From NCBI RefSeq assembly GCF_900143515.1, contig NZ_FSQT01000001.1, forward strand, positions 434,001 to 498,000: a DNA stretch of 64,000 nucleotides. The letters are read 5' to 3'. This document shows, piece after piece, positions 8,469-16,626 of this stretch; positions within the stretch are counted from its first letter, which is position 1; each line of letters begins with the position of its first letter. The position numbers and the translations under genes are program-made. The notes under the pieces were generated by a model, which had not been told where the DNA came from, did no database searches, and was given only the letters and a program-made list of their open reading frames with translations. The stretch comes from Micromonospora cremea. GTDB lineage: Bacteria > Actinomycetota > Actinomycetes > Mycobacteriales > Micromonosporaceae.

Positions 8469-9643
8469 GGCAGCTCCATGGTGATCGTCGTCGGCCCGCC
8501 GGCCGGACTATCGACCTCGACGGTGCCGTCGAGAGCGAGCACCCGGCGACGGATCCCGGCCAGGCCGGTGCCCAGCCGATCGTCGGCGCCGCCAGCGCCA
8601 TTGTCGGTGATCACCACCGATAACCGGTCTGCCGTGTGGCTCACCCGTACGCCGGCCGTAGTCGCTTGGCTGTGCTTGGCGACGTTAGTGAGTGCCTCGG
8701 CGACGGCGAAGTAGACGATAGACTCCACGGCCGCCGGTACCGTTTCGAGGTTGTCGATGTCCAGCCGGGTTGGCACGCCGCAACGAGCCGTCACTGCGGT
8801 CAGTGCACCGGTGAGGCCGCGGTCGGCGAGGATCGGCGGGTAGACGGTTCGGATCACGTCGCGGAGTTCGGTCATCGCCTCCTCGGTTCCTTCGTGCGCG
8901 TCCCGAAGAAGTCCTTCCAGGAACTGCTCGTTTCGTGGATTGCCGGACAGTGCCCGCCGGGCCACGGCCAGCCGCATCGCGATGGCCACCAGCCGCGCCT
9001 GGGTGCCGTCGTGCAGGTCGCGCTCGATCCGGCGCAGCTCTGCGCCGTGTGCGTCGAGCACGTCTGCCCGGGTGCGGGTCAACACGGCGACCCGGTCGGC
9101 GAGCTGTTCGGCCGCCGAGTGCGACAGCACGACCAGGCAGATCCGGGCGTGTGCGCGAGCGATCGGCGCGAAGGCCAGGTACGCCAGCGCGGTGAGCAGG
9201 ACGATCTGCAGTGGACCGAGTGTGAGGGCTGTCGCCCAACTGGTCACCGGAATATCGATGAACAGCCGTGGCCGATCCTGCGGTGCGAACGCCCACCACA
9301 GTGGTGTAGCGATTGCGGCGGTCAGGAGATTGCCGACGCACAGCAGCGCGAGCAGGCCGAGCGGCACTGCGGTGATGGCGTTCACCGGCAGCCAGAGCAG
9401 GTCGCGGGGCGCCGCCGGATCGGCCCATGCTCGGCGTCCCGTCGCGCGCAGGGCAGGACGCGATGCCAACGGCGTCTCGAGCAGTCGGCCGGCGCGGTCA
9501 CGGTGCCAATTCGCCCATCGCCGGGCGCGCCTCGGATGGCACAGCAGCGGCAGCGCGAGCAGCGTGGCGACCCCGGTGGCCAGTGATCTCAGCAGGTAGG
9601 CCCCGCCACGCCACGCCTGCACCCACCGTCGACCCGACGTCAC
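8456..9643 (-). CDS. Sensor histidine kinase (HisKA_3 / NarX-like)
   Basis: 395 residues from the GTG at 9643, chosen because AAGGG sits 7 bases before it; longer in-frame starts upstream would run into the divergent promoter. Membrane segments are seen near residues 18-35, 86-118 and 140-176. The phosphoacceptor is His211 in RRIERDLHDGTQARL. The ATPase has the N-box EALTNVAKHS (Asn320), the G1 box DNGAGG (347-352) and GLAGIRRRV. No extracellular sensor domain of size is present, which suits intramembrane sensing. It is cotranscribed with the response regulator, whose start lies inside its 3' end. Confidence 0.93.
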   Translation of the reverse strand: MTSGRRWVQAWRGGAYLLRSLATGVATLLALPLLCHPRRARRWANWHRDRAGRLLETPLASRPALRATGRRAWADPAAPRDLLWLPVNAITAVPLGLLALLCVGNLLTAAIATPLWWAFAPQDRPRLFIDIPVTSWATALTLGPLQIVLLTALAYLAFAPIARAHARICLVVLSHSAAEQLADRVAVLTRTRADVLDAHGAELRRIERDLHDGTQARLVAIAMRLAVARRALSGNPRNEQFLEGLLRDAHEGTEEAMTELRDVIRTVYPPILADRGLTGALTAVTARCGVPTRLDIDNLETVPAAVESIVYFAVAEALTNVAKHSQATTAGVRVSHTADRLSVVITDNGAGGADDRLGTGLAGIRRRVLALDGTVEVDSPAGGPTTITMELPCGL

Positions 9644-9737
9644 AGGATGCCCTTTCTGCGTACCCTCCTCGGGGCAGCGTCCCTTCGCGTTCCCGACACG
9701 GCGCCAAGTCTGCCCCGTGGCCGCCGCCCGCAGCACT

Positions 9738-9860
9738 ACAGCCAGCTGTACCTCACATCGGGTGGTACGGGATATCGGTATCCGACGACGCGGAATCTAG
9801 CGTCGGACCACATGAGATTCAACAGCAGAAACCCATCGAGACGACGCGGGGCGCTGGTCG
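9738..9860. repeat. Duplicated promoter and start region, copy 1
   Basis: This segment is closely similar to 13232-13353. Both read ACAGCCAGCTGTACC, then ATCGGGTGGTACG, then an ATG followed by AGA-T/C-TGAACAGCAGAAACC-type sequence (ATG at 9812 here, 13305 there). The shared block covers a dyad, the promoter and about 17 codons of a start. In this copy the ATG at 9812 is in frame with the ATPase gene, so it could give an N-terminal extension of 28 residues, but the block looks like a captured start of the serine hydrolase gene. Confidence 0.8.
9748..9768. promoter_or_regulatory. Dyad operator GTACC-N11-GGTAC, copy 1
   Basis: GTACC (9748-9752) and GGTAC (9764-9768) form an inverted repeat with an 11-base spacer, two helical turns half-site to half-site. 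It lies between the divergent kinase gene and the ABC transporter genes. The same dyad is repeated at 13242-13262. The linked NarL-type regulator is the obvious candidate to bind it. That is inferred. Confidence 0.6.
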
Positions 9861-9895
9861 AGGCCACCGCGACCCACTCGCTATACCCGGATGCA

Positions 9896-10654
9896 ATGCC
9901 GACATTTACGACCCATCCGTACGCAGTGCAGTTGGATTCGGTGTCAAAGGTATACGGGTCGGGCAGGAATGAGGTACGCGCTCTCGACGGGGTAACAGCC
10001 GGATTCCCGCGCGGTACGTTCACCGCCGTCATGGGCCCGTCCGGGTCCGGCAAGAGCACGTTTCTGAACTGCGCGGCCGGTCTGGACCGCCCGACATCGG
10101 GCCGGGTCGTGCTGGGTGACACGGAGCTGTCCGGCCGGTCGGAGACCGAGTTGACCGAGCTGCGCCGGGACCGGATCGGGTTCGTCTTTCAGGCGTACAA
10201 CCTGCTCGGTGCGCTGAGCGTGGCGGACAACGTCACGTTGCCCGTCCGGTTGGCCGAGAAACCGGTCGATCCCGAGCAACTAGCGAGTGTCCTCGCCGCG
10301 GTCGGGCTCGCCGAGCATCACGACCGGCGCCCGAGTCAGCTCTCCGGTGGCCAGCAACAGCGGGTGGCGATCGCCAGAGCGCTCATCAACCGGCCCGACC
10401 TGGTGTGCGCCGACGAGCCGACGGGCGCGCTGGACAGCGGCACCGGCCGCCAGGTCCTGGCACTGCTCAGGAAGATCGTCGACGACCTGGGGCAGACCGT
10501 GCTGATGGTCACGCACGATCCGGTGGCGGCCGCGCAGGCTGACACCGTGGTGTTCCTCGCAGACGGCCGGTTGGCCGGCGAGATGCCCCGGCCGTCCGCC
10601 GAGCAGATCGCCGAGCGGATGACTCACCTAGGCGAGCCGTGGGCCGCCGCGTGA
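9896..10654 (+). CDS. ABC transporter ATP-binding protein (MacB/LolD type)
   Basis: 252 residues from the ATG at 9896. Walker A GPSGSGKST (47-55), Q-loop VFQAYNLL, signature LSGGQQQR (149-156), Walker B LVCADEPTGALD and H-loop VTHDP are all present. The DEPTGALD variant and overall length are typical of ATPases paired with FtsX-like permeases. It overlaps the permease gene by TGATG (10652-10656). A longer form from the ATG at 9812 is possible. Likely role: energising export or envelope lipoprotein/peptide handling under control of the divergent two-component system. Confidence 0.95.
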   Translation: MPTFTTHPYAVQLDSVSKVYGSGRNEVRALDGVTAGFPRGTFTAVMGPSGSGKSTFLNCAAGLDRPTSGRVVLGDTELSGRSETELTELRRDRIGFVFQAYNLLGALSVADNVTLPVRLAEKPVDPEQLASVLAAVGLAEHHDRRPSQLSGGQQQRVAIARALINRPDLVCADEPTGALDSGTGRQVLALLRKIVDDLGQTVLMVTHDPVAAAQADTVVFLADGRLAGEMPRPSAEQIAERMTHLGEPWAAA

Positions 10655-13218
10655 TGTCCAAGCGCATGCTGGCGCTGGCCTGGAGCACGGTCAAGGGACG
10701 AAAGGGCGGGTTCGTCGCGGCGTTCGTGGCAGTGCTGTTCGGCTCGGCGGTGATCACGGCCTGCGGGATCCTGCTGGAAAGCAGCGAACGCTCGGGCGTG
10801 CCGACCGAGCGCTATCAGGCTGCCGACCTGGTGGTGGGCGCCCCGCAGGCACTGCCGGTGGCCGACGACGTGGATCCCAGATTCGGCGAGCGGGCCACCC
10901 TGCCGGCCGACCGGGTCGGCGATATCGCGCGAGTGCCTGGCGTCCGGGCGGCGATCGCCGACGTCAACGTCCCGGTCAGCCTCGTGATGGCCGACGCCGA
11001 GGTGCTCGCCGGGCCGGACGGCACCCCCGCGCTCGGGCATGGCTGGCAGTCGGCCACGCTCGGCCCGTTCACCACGAGCGCCGGCCGGGCCCCGACCGGG
11101 CCGGACGACGTGGTGCTGGACTCCGCGCTGGCCGAGCGGGCCGGCGTCACCGTCGGCGCGTCGGTTCGGCTCGTGCTCGGCTCGAACACGTCGACGTACC
11201 GGGTGACGGGCATCGCGGGTCTGCCTGCAGGCAGTCTCGTCCGGCAGTCCGCACTGTTCTTCACCGATGACCGGGCCCGGGAACTGACCGGCCAACCGGA
11301 CCGGGTGGACGCGATCGGCGTGCTGGCCGCGCCCGGTGTCAATGCCGACGAGTTGGCAAGCGCCATCAAGGCGGCGGCCGCCGATGTGGTCGTCTACACC
11401 GGCAGTGACCGCAGCGAGGTCGAGTTCCTCGCCATCGGCAGCACGCGTTCGTTCATCAGCGAACTGTCGCTGGCGTTCGGCGGCAGCATGGTCTTGGTGA
11501 TCATGATCGTCGTGGCGAGCACACTCGCCCTGTCCGTTCGGCAGCGGCTGCGGGAACTGGCGCTGCTGAGGGCGATCGGCGCGACCCCGAAGCAGGTGCT
11601 CGGCATGATCGCCGCCGAGACCATGGTGGTGGGCACGCTCGGGGCAGTGCTCGGCGTGATTCCGGGCATCGGGCTGAGTTTCCTCTTCCACGAAACCTTC
11701 ACCCTGGTCGGCGCGGTACCGGACGACTTCGAACTGTCGATCAGCCCGCTTCCGGTACTCGTGGCGATGGTGCTCTGCCTGGTCGGCGCCCGTCTGGGCG
11801 GCTGGATAGCCGCCCGGCGAGCGGCCAAGCTCAGGCCGGTGGACGCGCTCGGCGAGGCCGCGGTGGAGCCGCCCAAACTCGGATGGCTTCGGTTGACCAT
11901 CGGCTTGCTGCTGGTCCCCGTCGGTCTCGCCACCGCGGCCGTGCTGCCGCTGGTGCTACCCGGTGAAGGGGCCGTTGAAAGCGCGGCCTTCTCGGCGTTC
12001 CTGCTCGTCTTCGCCGTCGCGCTGCTGGGGCCGCGGTTGCTCGGCGGTGCCGTCACCGTGCTGGGCCCCTCGCTGAACCGCAGGTCGGGCGTCAGCGGGT
12101 TCCTCGCGACCGCGAACGCGCACGCCAACTCCCGGCGGCTCGCCGCGGCGACCACTCCTGTGATCATGGGCATCACCCTGGCCGCCGCGCAGCTCTTCAG
12201 CGCGACGACCTCGAGCTCGGCCGCGCAGGATCAGGCCGCGGACGGACTGCGCGCGGACTACGTCGTCACGTCCACGTCCGCCGGTGTCTCGCCCGAGGTC
12301 GCGGACGTGCTCCGGGACGTGCCCGGCGTCTCGGCGGTGACCCCGGTCGTCCGCACGCGGACGCTGGCGTTCACCTCGGGAGACGACCCTCAGATCAGGA
12401 CCTACCCGGCGCAGGGGACCATCGGCCACCGGCTCGCCGAGACCATGGATCTCGCCGTTCTCCAGGGCGATGTCGCGGATGTGCGGGGCAACACGGTGGC
12501 GTTGAGCCGGATCGCGGCGGGCACCCTCGGCGCTGCTCTCGGCGACACCGTGGACCTCCGTCTCGGTGACGGCACGCCGATCAGACCCACGGTGGTGGCG
12601 CTCTACGAGAGAGGACTCGGCTTCGGTGACGTCACGCTGCCGCACGACCTCGTCCTGGAGCACACCACCGACCGCCTGGACTTCGCGGTGCTGATCGCGC
12701 CGGCCACGGGAACCGACGTCGGGGCACTCGGCGATGCGTTGCGATCGGCTGTCCAACACCTCCCGAGCGTCCAGGTCAACAACCGCGAGTCGTTCGTCGC
12801 CGCGCAGCGCGATGCCGCCACCGGCGAGTCGGCGGTCGGCCTCATCCTCAACGCGGTCATGCTCGGCTACCTCGCGATCGCCGTGGTGAACACCCTGGTG
12901 ATGGCGACCGCCGCACGCTTTCGCGAATTCGCCCTGCTTCAACTGGTCGGCGCCACCCGTCGCCAGGTGTTCGCGATGATGCGCAGCGAGACGAGGATCA
13001 TCGTCGTCGCAGCCGTTCTTATCGGTACCCTGGCCGCGATCCCGTCGTTGATCGGCACGAGCATCGGGCTGACCAGGACGCTGATCCCGTCCATCCCACT
13101 GCTCATCTACCTGGGAATCGTCGCGGTCGCCGCGCTGCTCGGCTGGGCCGCCATCATGACCTCGACCCGGATCGCCATGCGGTCGCAGCCGGTCGACGCG
13201 ATTGGCGTTCGCGAGTGA
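10654..13218 (+). CDS. ABC transporter permease, FtsX-like, two-domain
   Basis: 854 residues from the ATG at 10654, which overlaps the ATPase stop; an in-frame GTG at 10639 is inside the ATPase gene. An N-terminal membrane helix (residues near 18-38) is followed by a large periplasmic MacB_PCD-like domain. A first FtsX module follows (MVLVIMIVVASTLALSVRQRLRELALLRAIGATPKQV), then a second extracellular domain, then a second FtsX module (AVVNTLVMATAARFREFALLQLVGATRRQVFAMMRSE). The RE.ALLR..GAT signature occurs in both. This is the usual architecture for actinobacterial MacB-like single-polypeptide permeases. The transported substrate is unknown. Confidence 0.93.
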   Translation: MSKRMLALAWSTVKGRKGGFVAAFVAVLFGSAVITACGILLESSERSGVPTERYQAADLVVGAPQALPVADDVDPRFGERATLPADRVGDIARVPGVRAAIADVNVPVSLVMADAEVLAGPDGTPALGHGWQSATLGPFTTSAGRAPTGPDDVVLDSALAERAGVTVGASVRLVLGSNTSTYRVTGIAGLPAGSLVRQSALFFTDDRARELTGQPDRVDAIGVLAAPGVNADELASAIKAAAADVVVYTGSDRSEVEFLAIGSTRSFISELSLAFGGSMVLVIMIVVASTLALSVRQRLRELALLRAIGATPKQVLGMIAAETMVVGTLGAVLGVIPGIGLSFLFHETFTLVGAVPDDFELSISPLPVLVAMVLCLVGARLGGWIAARRAAKLRPVDALGEAAVEPPKLGWLRLTIGLLLVPVGLATAAVLPLVLPGEGAVESAAFSAFLLVFAVALLGPRLLGGAVTVLGPSLNRRSGVSGFLATANAHANSRRLAAATTPVIMGITLAAAQLFSATTSSSAAQDQAADGLRADYVVTSTSAGVSPEVADVLRDVPGVSAVTPVVRTRTLAFTSGDDPQIRTYPAQGTIGHRLAETMDLAVLQGDVADVRGNTVALSRIAAGTLGAALGDTVDLRLGDGTPIRPTVVALYERGLGFGDVTLPHDLVLEHTTDRLDFAVLIAPATGTDVGALGDALRSAVQHLPSVQVNNRESFVAAQRDAATGESAVGLILNAVMLGYLAIAVVNTLVMATAARFREFALLQLVGATRRQVFAMMRSETRIIVVAAVLIGTLAAIPSLIGTSIGLTRTLIPSIPLLIYLGIVAVAALLGWAAIMTSTRIAMRSQPVDAIGVRE

Positions 13219-13241
13219 CGCCGGCGACGCCACAGCCAGCT

Positions 13242-13262
13242 GTACCGCATATCGGGTGGTAC
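13242..13262. promoter_or_regulatory. Dyad operator GTACC-N11-GGTAC, copy 2
   Basis: GTACC (13242-13246) and GGTAC (13258-13262) have the same spacer length and mostly the same spacer sequence as at 9748-9768. It sits 43 bases before the ATG (13305) of the interrupted serine hydrolase gene and 24 bases after the permease stop. The hydrolase would thus have been controlled in parallel with the transporter. Confidence 0.6.
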
Positions 13263-13304
13263 GAGGTATCGGTCCGCGTCAACGCCGCTCCTAGCGTCAG
13301 TGCC

Positions 13305-13408
13305 ATGAGACTGAACAGCAGAAACCTATCGAGGCAGCGGGTCGCGCTGGGTGCGACGGCGGGCCTTGTCGCCCTCACGTTCACGGTCACCGGGCTCGAC
13401 CCGGGCCT
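13305..13408 (+). pseudogene. Serine hydrolase (D-Ala-D-Ala carboxypeptidase-like), 5' fragment
   Basis: The reading frame starts MRLNSRNLSRQRVALGATAG and continues LVALTFTVTGLDPG, a typical signal peptide or anchor, and is then cut by the left end of the IS701-like element. The 3' part reappears at 15671 after the element. It was evidently a secreted or membrane-anchored penicillin-binding-like hydrolase next to the ABC transporter. The start is fixed by its match to the duplicated block at 9812. Confidence 0.8.
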
Positions 13409-13428
13409 AATACTCCAACGTCACTTGA
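13409..13428 (+). repeat. Left terminal inverted repeat of IS701-like element
   Basis: TAATACTCCAACGTCACTTG, identical as complement to 15650-15669. The first bases overlap the likely YTAR target (CTAA). Confidence 0.9.
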
Positions 13429-14782
13429 TCTTTCGGCTGGCGATGTGACTGGGTCTGCGCTGGTAGTGGGATCGTCGGGCTCGGGCTTGGGATGTTCGTC
13501 GCCAGGTGGACCAGCGCAGGGTGTGCGCTGGTGGTAGCGGCAGGGCGAGGACGAAGGCGTTCAGGAGTCGGCGGATCTCGGCGACGGTCAACGCGATGAC
13601 CTGCGGGTCGGCGTCGGATTGCTGGGCGACGAGGATAGTCAGGACGGCCATGGCGAGCATGGCCAGGGTGATGTGCCGGTGCCAGCCGGTCCAGCCGCGG
13701 ACCTGGTCCAGGCCGACCTGACCTTTGACGGTCTGGAACAGCTCCTCGATGCTCCAGCGGGAGCCGGCCACCCTGACGAGGGTGTGCAGCGGCACCGGGC
13801 GGGGTGACCAGCACAGGTAGAAGGCCAGCTCGCCGGTGGCGCGGTTGCGGCGGACGAGCAGCCACCGATACTCGCCGGGCTGGGTGGCGGTGGTGATCCA
13901 GGCCCACAGGTAGTCACGGGGTCCTTTCGCTCCTGGCCCGCAACTGTGCAGCTGCCACGCCCGGCTGGGGATCCGCTGCGCGACTTCGTTGACGCGCACA
14001 AGGGTGCGGCCGCCGTTGACCGCCACGCGTCGGTCGCAGCCGACCGCCAGGACGTTGCCGATCCTCCGGTGTTCCAGGTCAGCGCGCAGGCCAGGGTCGG
14101 CGCCGTAGACCTCGTCGCCGGTCACCCACCCGACCGGAACACCGGCGTCAAGGGCGGGCGGCGATCATCTGCCGGGCCAGGGCCGGCTTCGTGGCGAACC
14201 CGACCTGGTCCGGGACACCGGCGGCGGCGAGACGGTCGGGGGCGATCGCACCAGGTCGCCTCAGGAAGGTAGAGCCGGCGGTCGATCATGGCTCGCCCTT
14301 TGGGTGAGACGTAGGCCAGGAACACTCCGACCTGGCTGTTCTCGATCCGGCCGGCGGTGCCGGTGTACTGCCGCTGCACCCCGACCGAGCCCACGCCCCT
14401 TCTTCAGGAAGCCGGTCTCGTCGGTGACCAGCACAGCGTCGGGGTGGCCGAGCTGCTCCACCAGCCAGGAACGCACGTCATCGCGGACGTCGGCATTCCA
14501 CACCGTCGTACGCAGCAGCCGCTGCATCGCCTGCGGATCGGCGTGACCAGCCCGTTCCGCCAACGACCAGCAGGTCTTCCGATCTACGCCCGACAGCAGC
14601 CCTTCCACGAACTGCCCGACAGTCCGACGCGGCTCCTCCCGAACGAAGCCGCCAGCGACGCGCGTCACCGCCTCGTTCAGGATGACCCGCCACCGGTCAA
14701 GGTCCGGCCTGTGGCCCTCGGCACCGGATGATCTTCGGTTGTTCCCACCATGATCGATGATCAACGCGGTAGTCGTCCTCAT
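13421..14782 (-). pseudogene. IS701-family transposase, frameshifted
   Basis: The N-terminal third reads GFVREEPRRTVGQFVEGLLS, LAERAGHADPQAMQRLL and [15 protein letters not shown] (first catalytic Asp region). It then shifts frame near 14390 ([24 protein letters not shown] continues in another frame), shifts again near 14270 ([19 protein letters not shown] in the third frame) and returns to the first frame at about 14160 ([16 protein letters not shown] through SRWSIEELFQTVKGQVGLDQ). The order of motifs is that of a full-length DDE transposase of the IS701 family, so it was complete before at least three indels. Unless these are sequence errors, the element cannot move itself. Confidence 0.88.
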
Positions 14783-14842
14783 GCCCTCGCCACGCCCAGC
14801 ACCCGACTGGTATGGGTCAGCCCGCCCAGGCTCGACCTGGCA

Positions 14843-15490
14843 CTACCGATGCTTGGGCGCCACGGCCTCGAGGTCGTCGATGCTGCCGGACATGATCGTG
14901 CGAAGGTGCTCGGTGATGTCCTGAGTTGGCCAGTCCCACCAGGCAAGTGCCAGAAGGCGGGCGACGTCTTCCTCGCTGTAGCGGCGGCGGATGAGCCTGG
15001 CTGGGTTGCCGCCGACGATGCCGTAGTCGGGGACGTCGTCGACGACGACGGACCCGGAAGCGATGACCGCTCCGCTGCCGATCTGGACGCCGGGCATCAC
15101 CATGGCTCGGTATCCGAACCACACGTCGTTGCCAACCACAGTGTCACCCCGTCCGGGCAGGTTGGTGATGAGATCGAAGTGTTCGACCCAGGAACCACCC
15201 ATGATCGGGAACGGAAAGGTCGACGGGCCGTCCATGCGGTGGTTGGCGCCGTTCATGATGAACCGCACGCCCTCGCCCAGCGCGCAGAACTTCCCGATGA
15301 TCAGCTTCTCCGGCCCGTAGTGATACAGCACGTTGCGGGTCTCGAAGGCGGTTGGATCATCCGGGTCGTCGTAGTAGGTGAACTCCCCAACCTCGATCAG
15401 TGGCGAGGTGACCAGCGGCTTCAGTAGCACCACGCGCGGCTGTTCGGGCATCGGATGCAGCACGCCCGGATCGGCCGGAACACCTGCCAT
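14843..15490 (-). CDS. Vat/CatB-type xenobiotic O-acetyltransferase (streptogramin A type)
   Basis: 215 residues from the ATG at 15490, preceded by GAGGAG at good spacing. It shows the left-handed beta-helix acetyltransferase pattern of Vat enzymes: FTYYDDPDDP, NVLYHYGPEKLIIGKFCALG, FIMNGANHRMDG (the catalytic His is His84), DVWFGYRAMVMPGVQIGSGAVIASGSVV and GIVGGNPARLIRRR. Vat enzymes acetylate group A streptogramins; closely related CatB enzymes act on chloramphenicol, and the Vat-type N-terminus points to the former. The gene lies inside the inverted repeats of an IS701-like element, between its right end and its transposase, so it is a passenger. Its substrate in this host is not proven. 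Confidence 0.88.
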   Translation of the reverse strand: MAGVPADPGVLHPMPEQPRVVLLKPLVTSPLIEVGEFTYYDDPDDPTAFETRNVLYHYGPEKLIIGKFCALGEGVRFIMNGANHRMDGPSTFPFPIMGGSWVEHFDLITNLPGRGDTVVGNDVWFGYRAMVMPGVQIGSGAVIASGSVVVDDVPDYGIVGGNPARLIRRRYSEEDVARLLALAWWDWPTQDITEHLRTIMSGSIDDLEAVAPKHR

Positions 15491-15649
15491 CGTGAATCTC
15501 CTCATCGGGCCGCTGAAGGGACGCAACCAAGATCGCAAAGACTCGCCGCACGCTACCACCGCACCCGTCTACACGGAGCGCACTGCCTCGATGTCGCTAT
15601 CCGGTCCAGGAGCACCGCGCGAATCCCGCTTGATGAGGACGACTTCAGC

Positions 15650-15669
15650 CAAGTGACGTTGGAGTATTA
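15650..15669 (-). repeat. Right terminal inverted repeat of IS701-like element
   Basis: CAAGTGACGTTGGAGTATTA, the exact complement of 13409-13428. TTAA at 15667-15670 is the likely target base set on this side. Confidence 0.9.
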
Positions 15670-15670
15670 A

Positions 15671-15930
15671 GGATCGGCGACCGGTTCCGGCCACGCCACG
15701 GCCCGGTTGCGACGGGACACCGACGCGATCCACGCCCTCGGGGTGACCGGCGTTCAAGCCCGAGTGACCACTCCGACGGCCGGCACCTCGTCGCCACCAG
15801 CGGGGTCGCCGATCGTGACACCAGGCGCCCGGTGTCACCCAACGGACGCTTCCGAATCGCCAGTACCCGCAAGGCGTTCGAAGCCACCGTCGTCCTGCAA
15901 CGTGCCTCGGTGATCTGGATCAAAGACCTC
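15671..15930 (+). pseudogene. Serine hydrolase (D-Ala-D-Ala carboxypeptidase-like), 3' fragment
   Basis: Directly after the IS right end the sequence reads RLRRDTDAIHALGVTGVQARVTT. It then shifts frame near 15768 and continues DGRHLVATSGVADRDTRRPV and FRIASTRKAFEATVVLQ. The STRK is the SxxK active-site motif of class C beta-lactamase-like serine hydrolases. The rest of the enzyme (YxN, HxG motifs) is missing. With 13305-13408 this makes one gene broken by the insertion, a frameshift and a 3' deletion. Confidence 0.8.
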
Positions 15931-16088
15931 ACCCGAACCAGAGCCGAGAGCCGCGCAGGTCATCGAGGGGCGTAGCTCGTCGGGATCCAGTTGGGGGCTC
16001 TCAGCGGCAGCTGTATTCCCGGATGTCGGGCCCGCTGCCGCCCGGGGAGTGGGGATTGTGCCCACCGGCGCGGTGTCGGCCCGCGGGC

Positions 16089-16535
16089 TCAGGTGAGGGC
16101 GGCGACCAGCAGGGCGAAGGCGGCGATGATGACGGCGACGCGGACGTAGTGCAAGCGGTCCCAGCGGTTCATCTGCTGCTTCCAGTCGGCGGGCCGGTTC
16201 TCGGGGGTCCACGTCTTGCCCCGGTTGTTGATCGGGACGAGCAGCAGGATCGACATGATCACGCTGAGGATCAGCAGTGCGCCAGCGGTGACGACGAGGC
16301 CGGTGCCGTGGTGGTGCCATCCGGCGATGGCCCAGACCGCGACGAGGACGAGCGAGCCGATGTACCAGACCGGCATCACGGCGCCGAGCATCCGGCCCCC
16401 GTGGGCGCGGCCGAGTTGGCCACTGTCCTCCGGGAGGGCGTTGAAGATCGGGTTGATGACGAAGGCGACGGAGAACTCCACCCCCACCATCACGCCGACG
16501 ACCACGGTGGTGAACACCTCGAGTGCGTTGAGCAT
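16089..16535 (-). CDS. DUF1772 family integral membrane protein
   Basis: 148 residues with four hydrophobic helices (near 5-28, 50-70, 80-100 and 130-147). The connecting sequence VPINNRGKTWTPENRPADWKQQMNRWDRLHYVR is shown only in part but is the hallmark loop (NxRxxxW...W..RW...HxxR) of DUF1772, a family that includes anthrone-oxygenase-like proteins. The ATG at 16535 is preceded by AGGAGG. It is divergent from a TetR-type regulator, with CTAGC-type boxes between them, so it is probably repressed by that protein. The substrate is unknown. Confidence 0.88.
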   Translation of the reverse strand: MLNALEVFTTVVVGVMVGVEFSVAFVINPIFNALPEDSGQLGRAHGGRMLGAVMPVWYIGSLVLVAVWAIAGWHHHGTGLVVTAGALLILSVIMSILLLVPINNRGKTWTPENRPADWKQQMNRWDRLHYVRVAVIIAAFALLVAALT

Positions 16536-16553
16536 GAAAAGCCCTCCTGGAAC

Positions 16554-16617
16554 CTAGCGTTGATAGCTGGCGTGGCAACGCTAGCACTGCTGCCGCTCGA
16601 TCGTCTAGCGGTGCTAG
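16554..16617. promoter_or_regulatory. Operator region with CTAGC palindromes between DUF1772 and tetR-like genes
   Basis: CTAGCGGTGCTAG (16605-16617) is a perfect palindrome around GGT. CTAGCGTTG (16554-16562) is mirrored by CAACGCTAG (16576-16584), and CTAGCGTTGATAG is an imperfect copy of the first. All boxes lie in the 91-base space between two divergent genes, the position expected for a TetR repressor that controls its neighbour and itself. Confidence 0.72.
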
Positions 16618-16626
16618 GATCGAATC

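Larger units (their letters stand above)
13409..15669. mobile_element. IS701-like transposon with a passenger acetyltransferase gene
   Basis: A 2.26-kb element bounded by perfect 20-base inverted repeats (TAATACTCCAACGTCACTTG at 13409-13428 and its complement at 15650-15669). Inside, on the minus strand, a Vat-like acetyltransferase gene (15490-14843) precedes a degenerate IS701-type transposase gene (14782-13421). IS701-family elements are known to insert at 4-bp YTAR targets. Here the flanks read CTAA (13408-13411) on the left and TTAA (15667-15670) on the right, both YTAR but differing at one base. The element splits a serine hydrolase gene. Confidence 0.88.
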
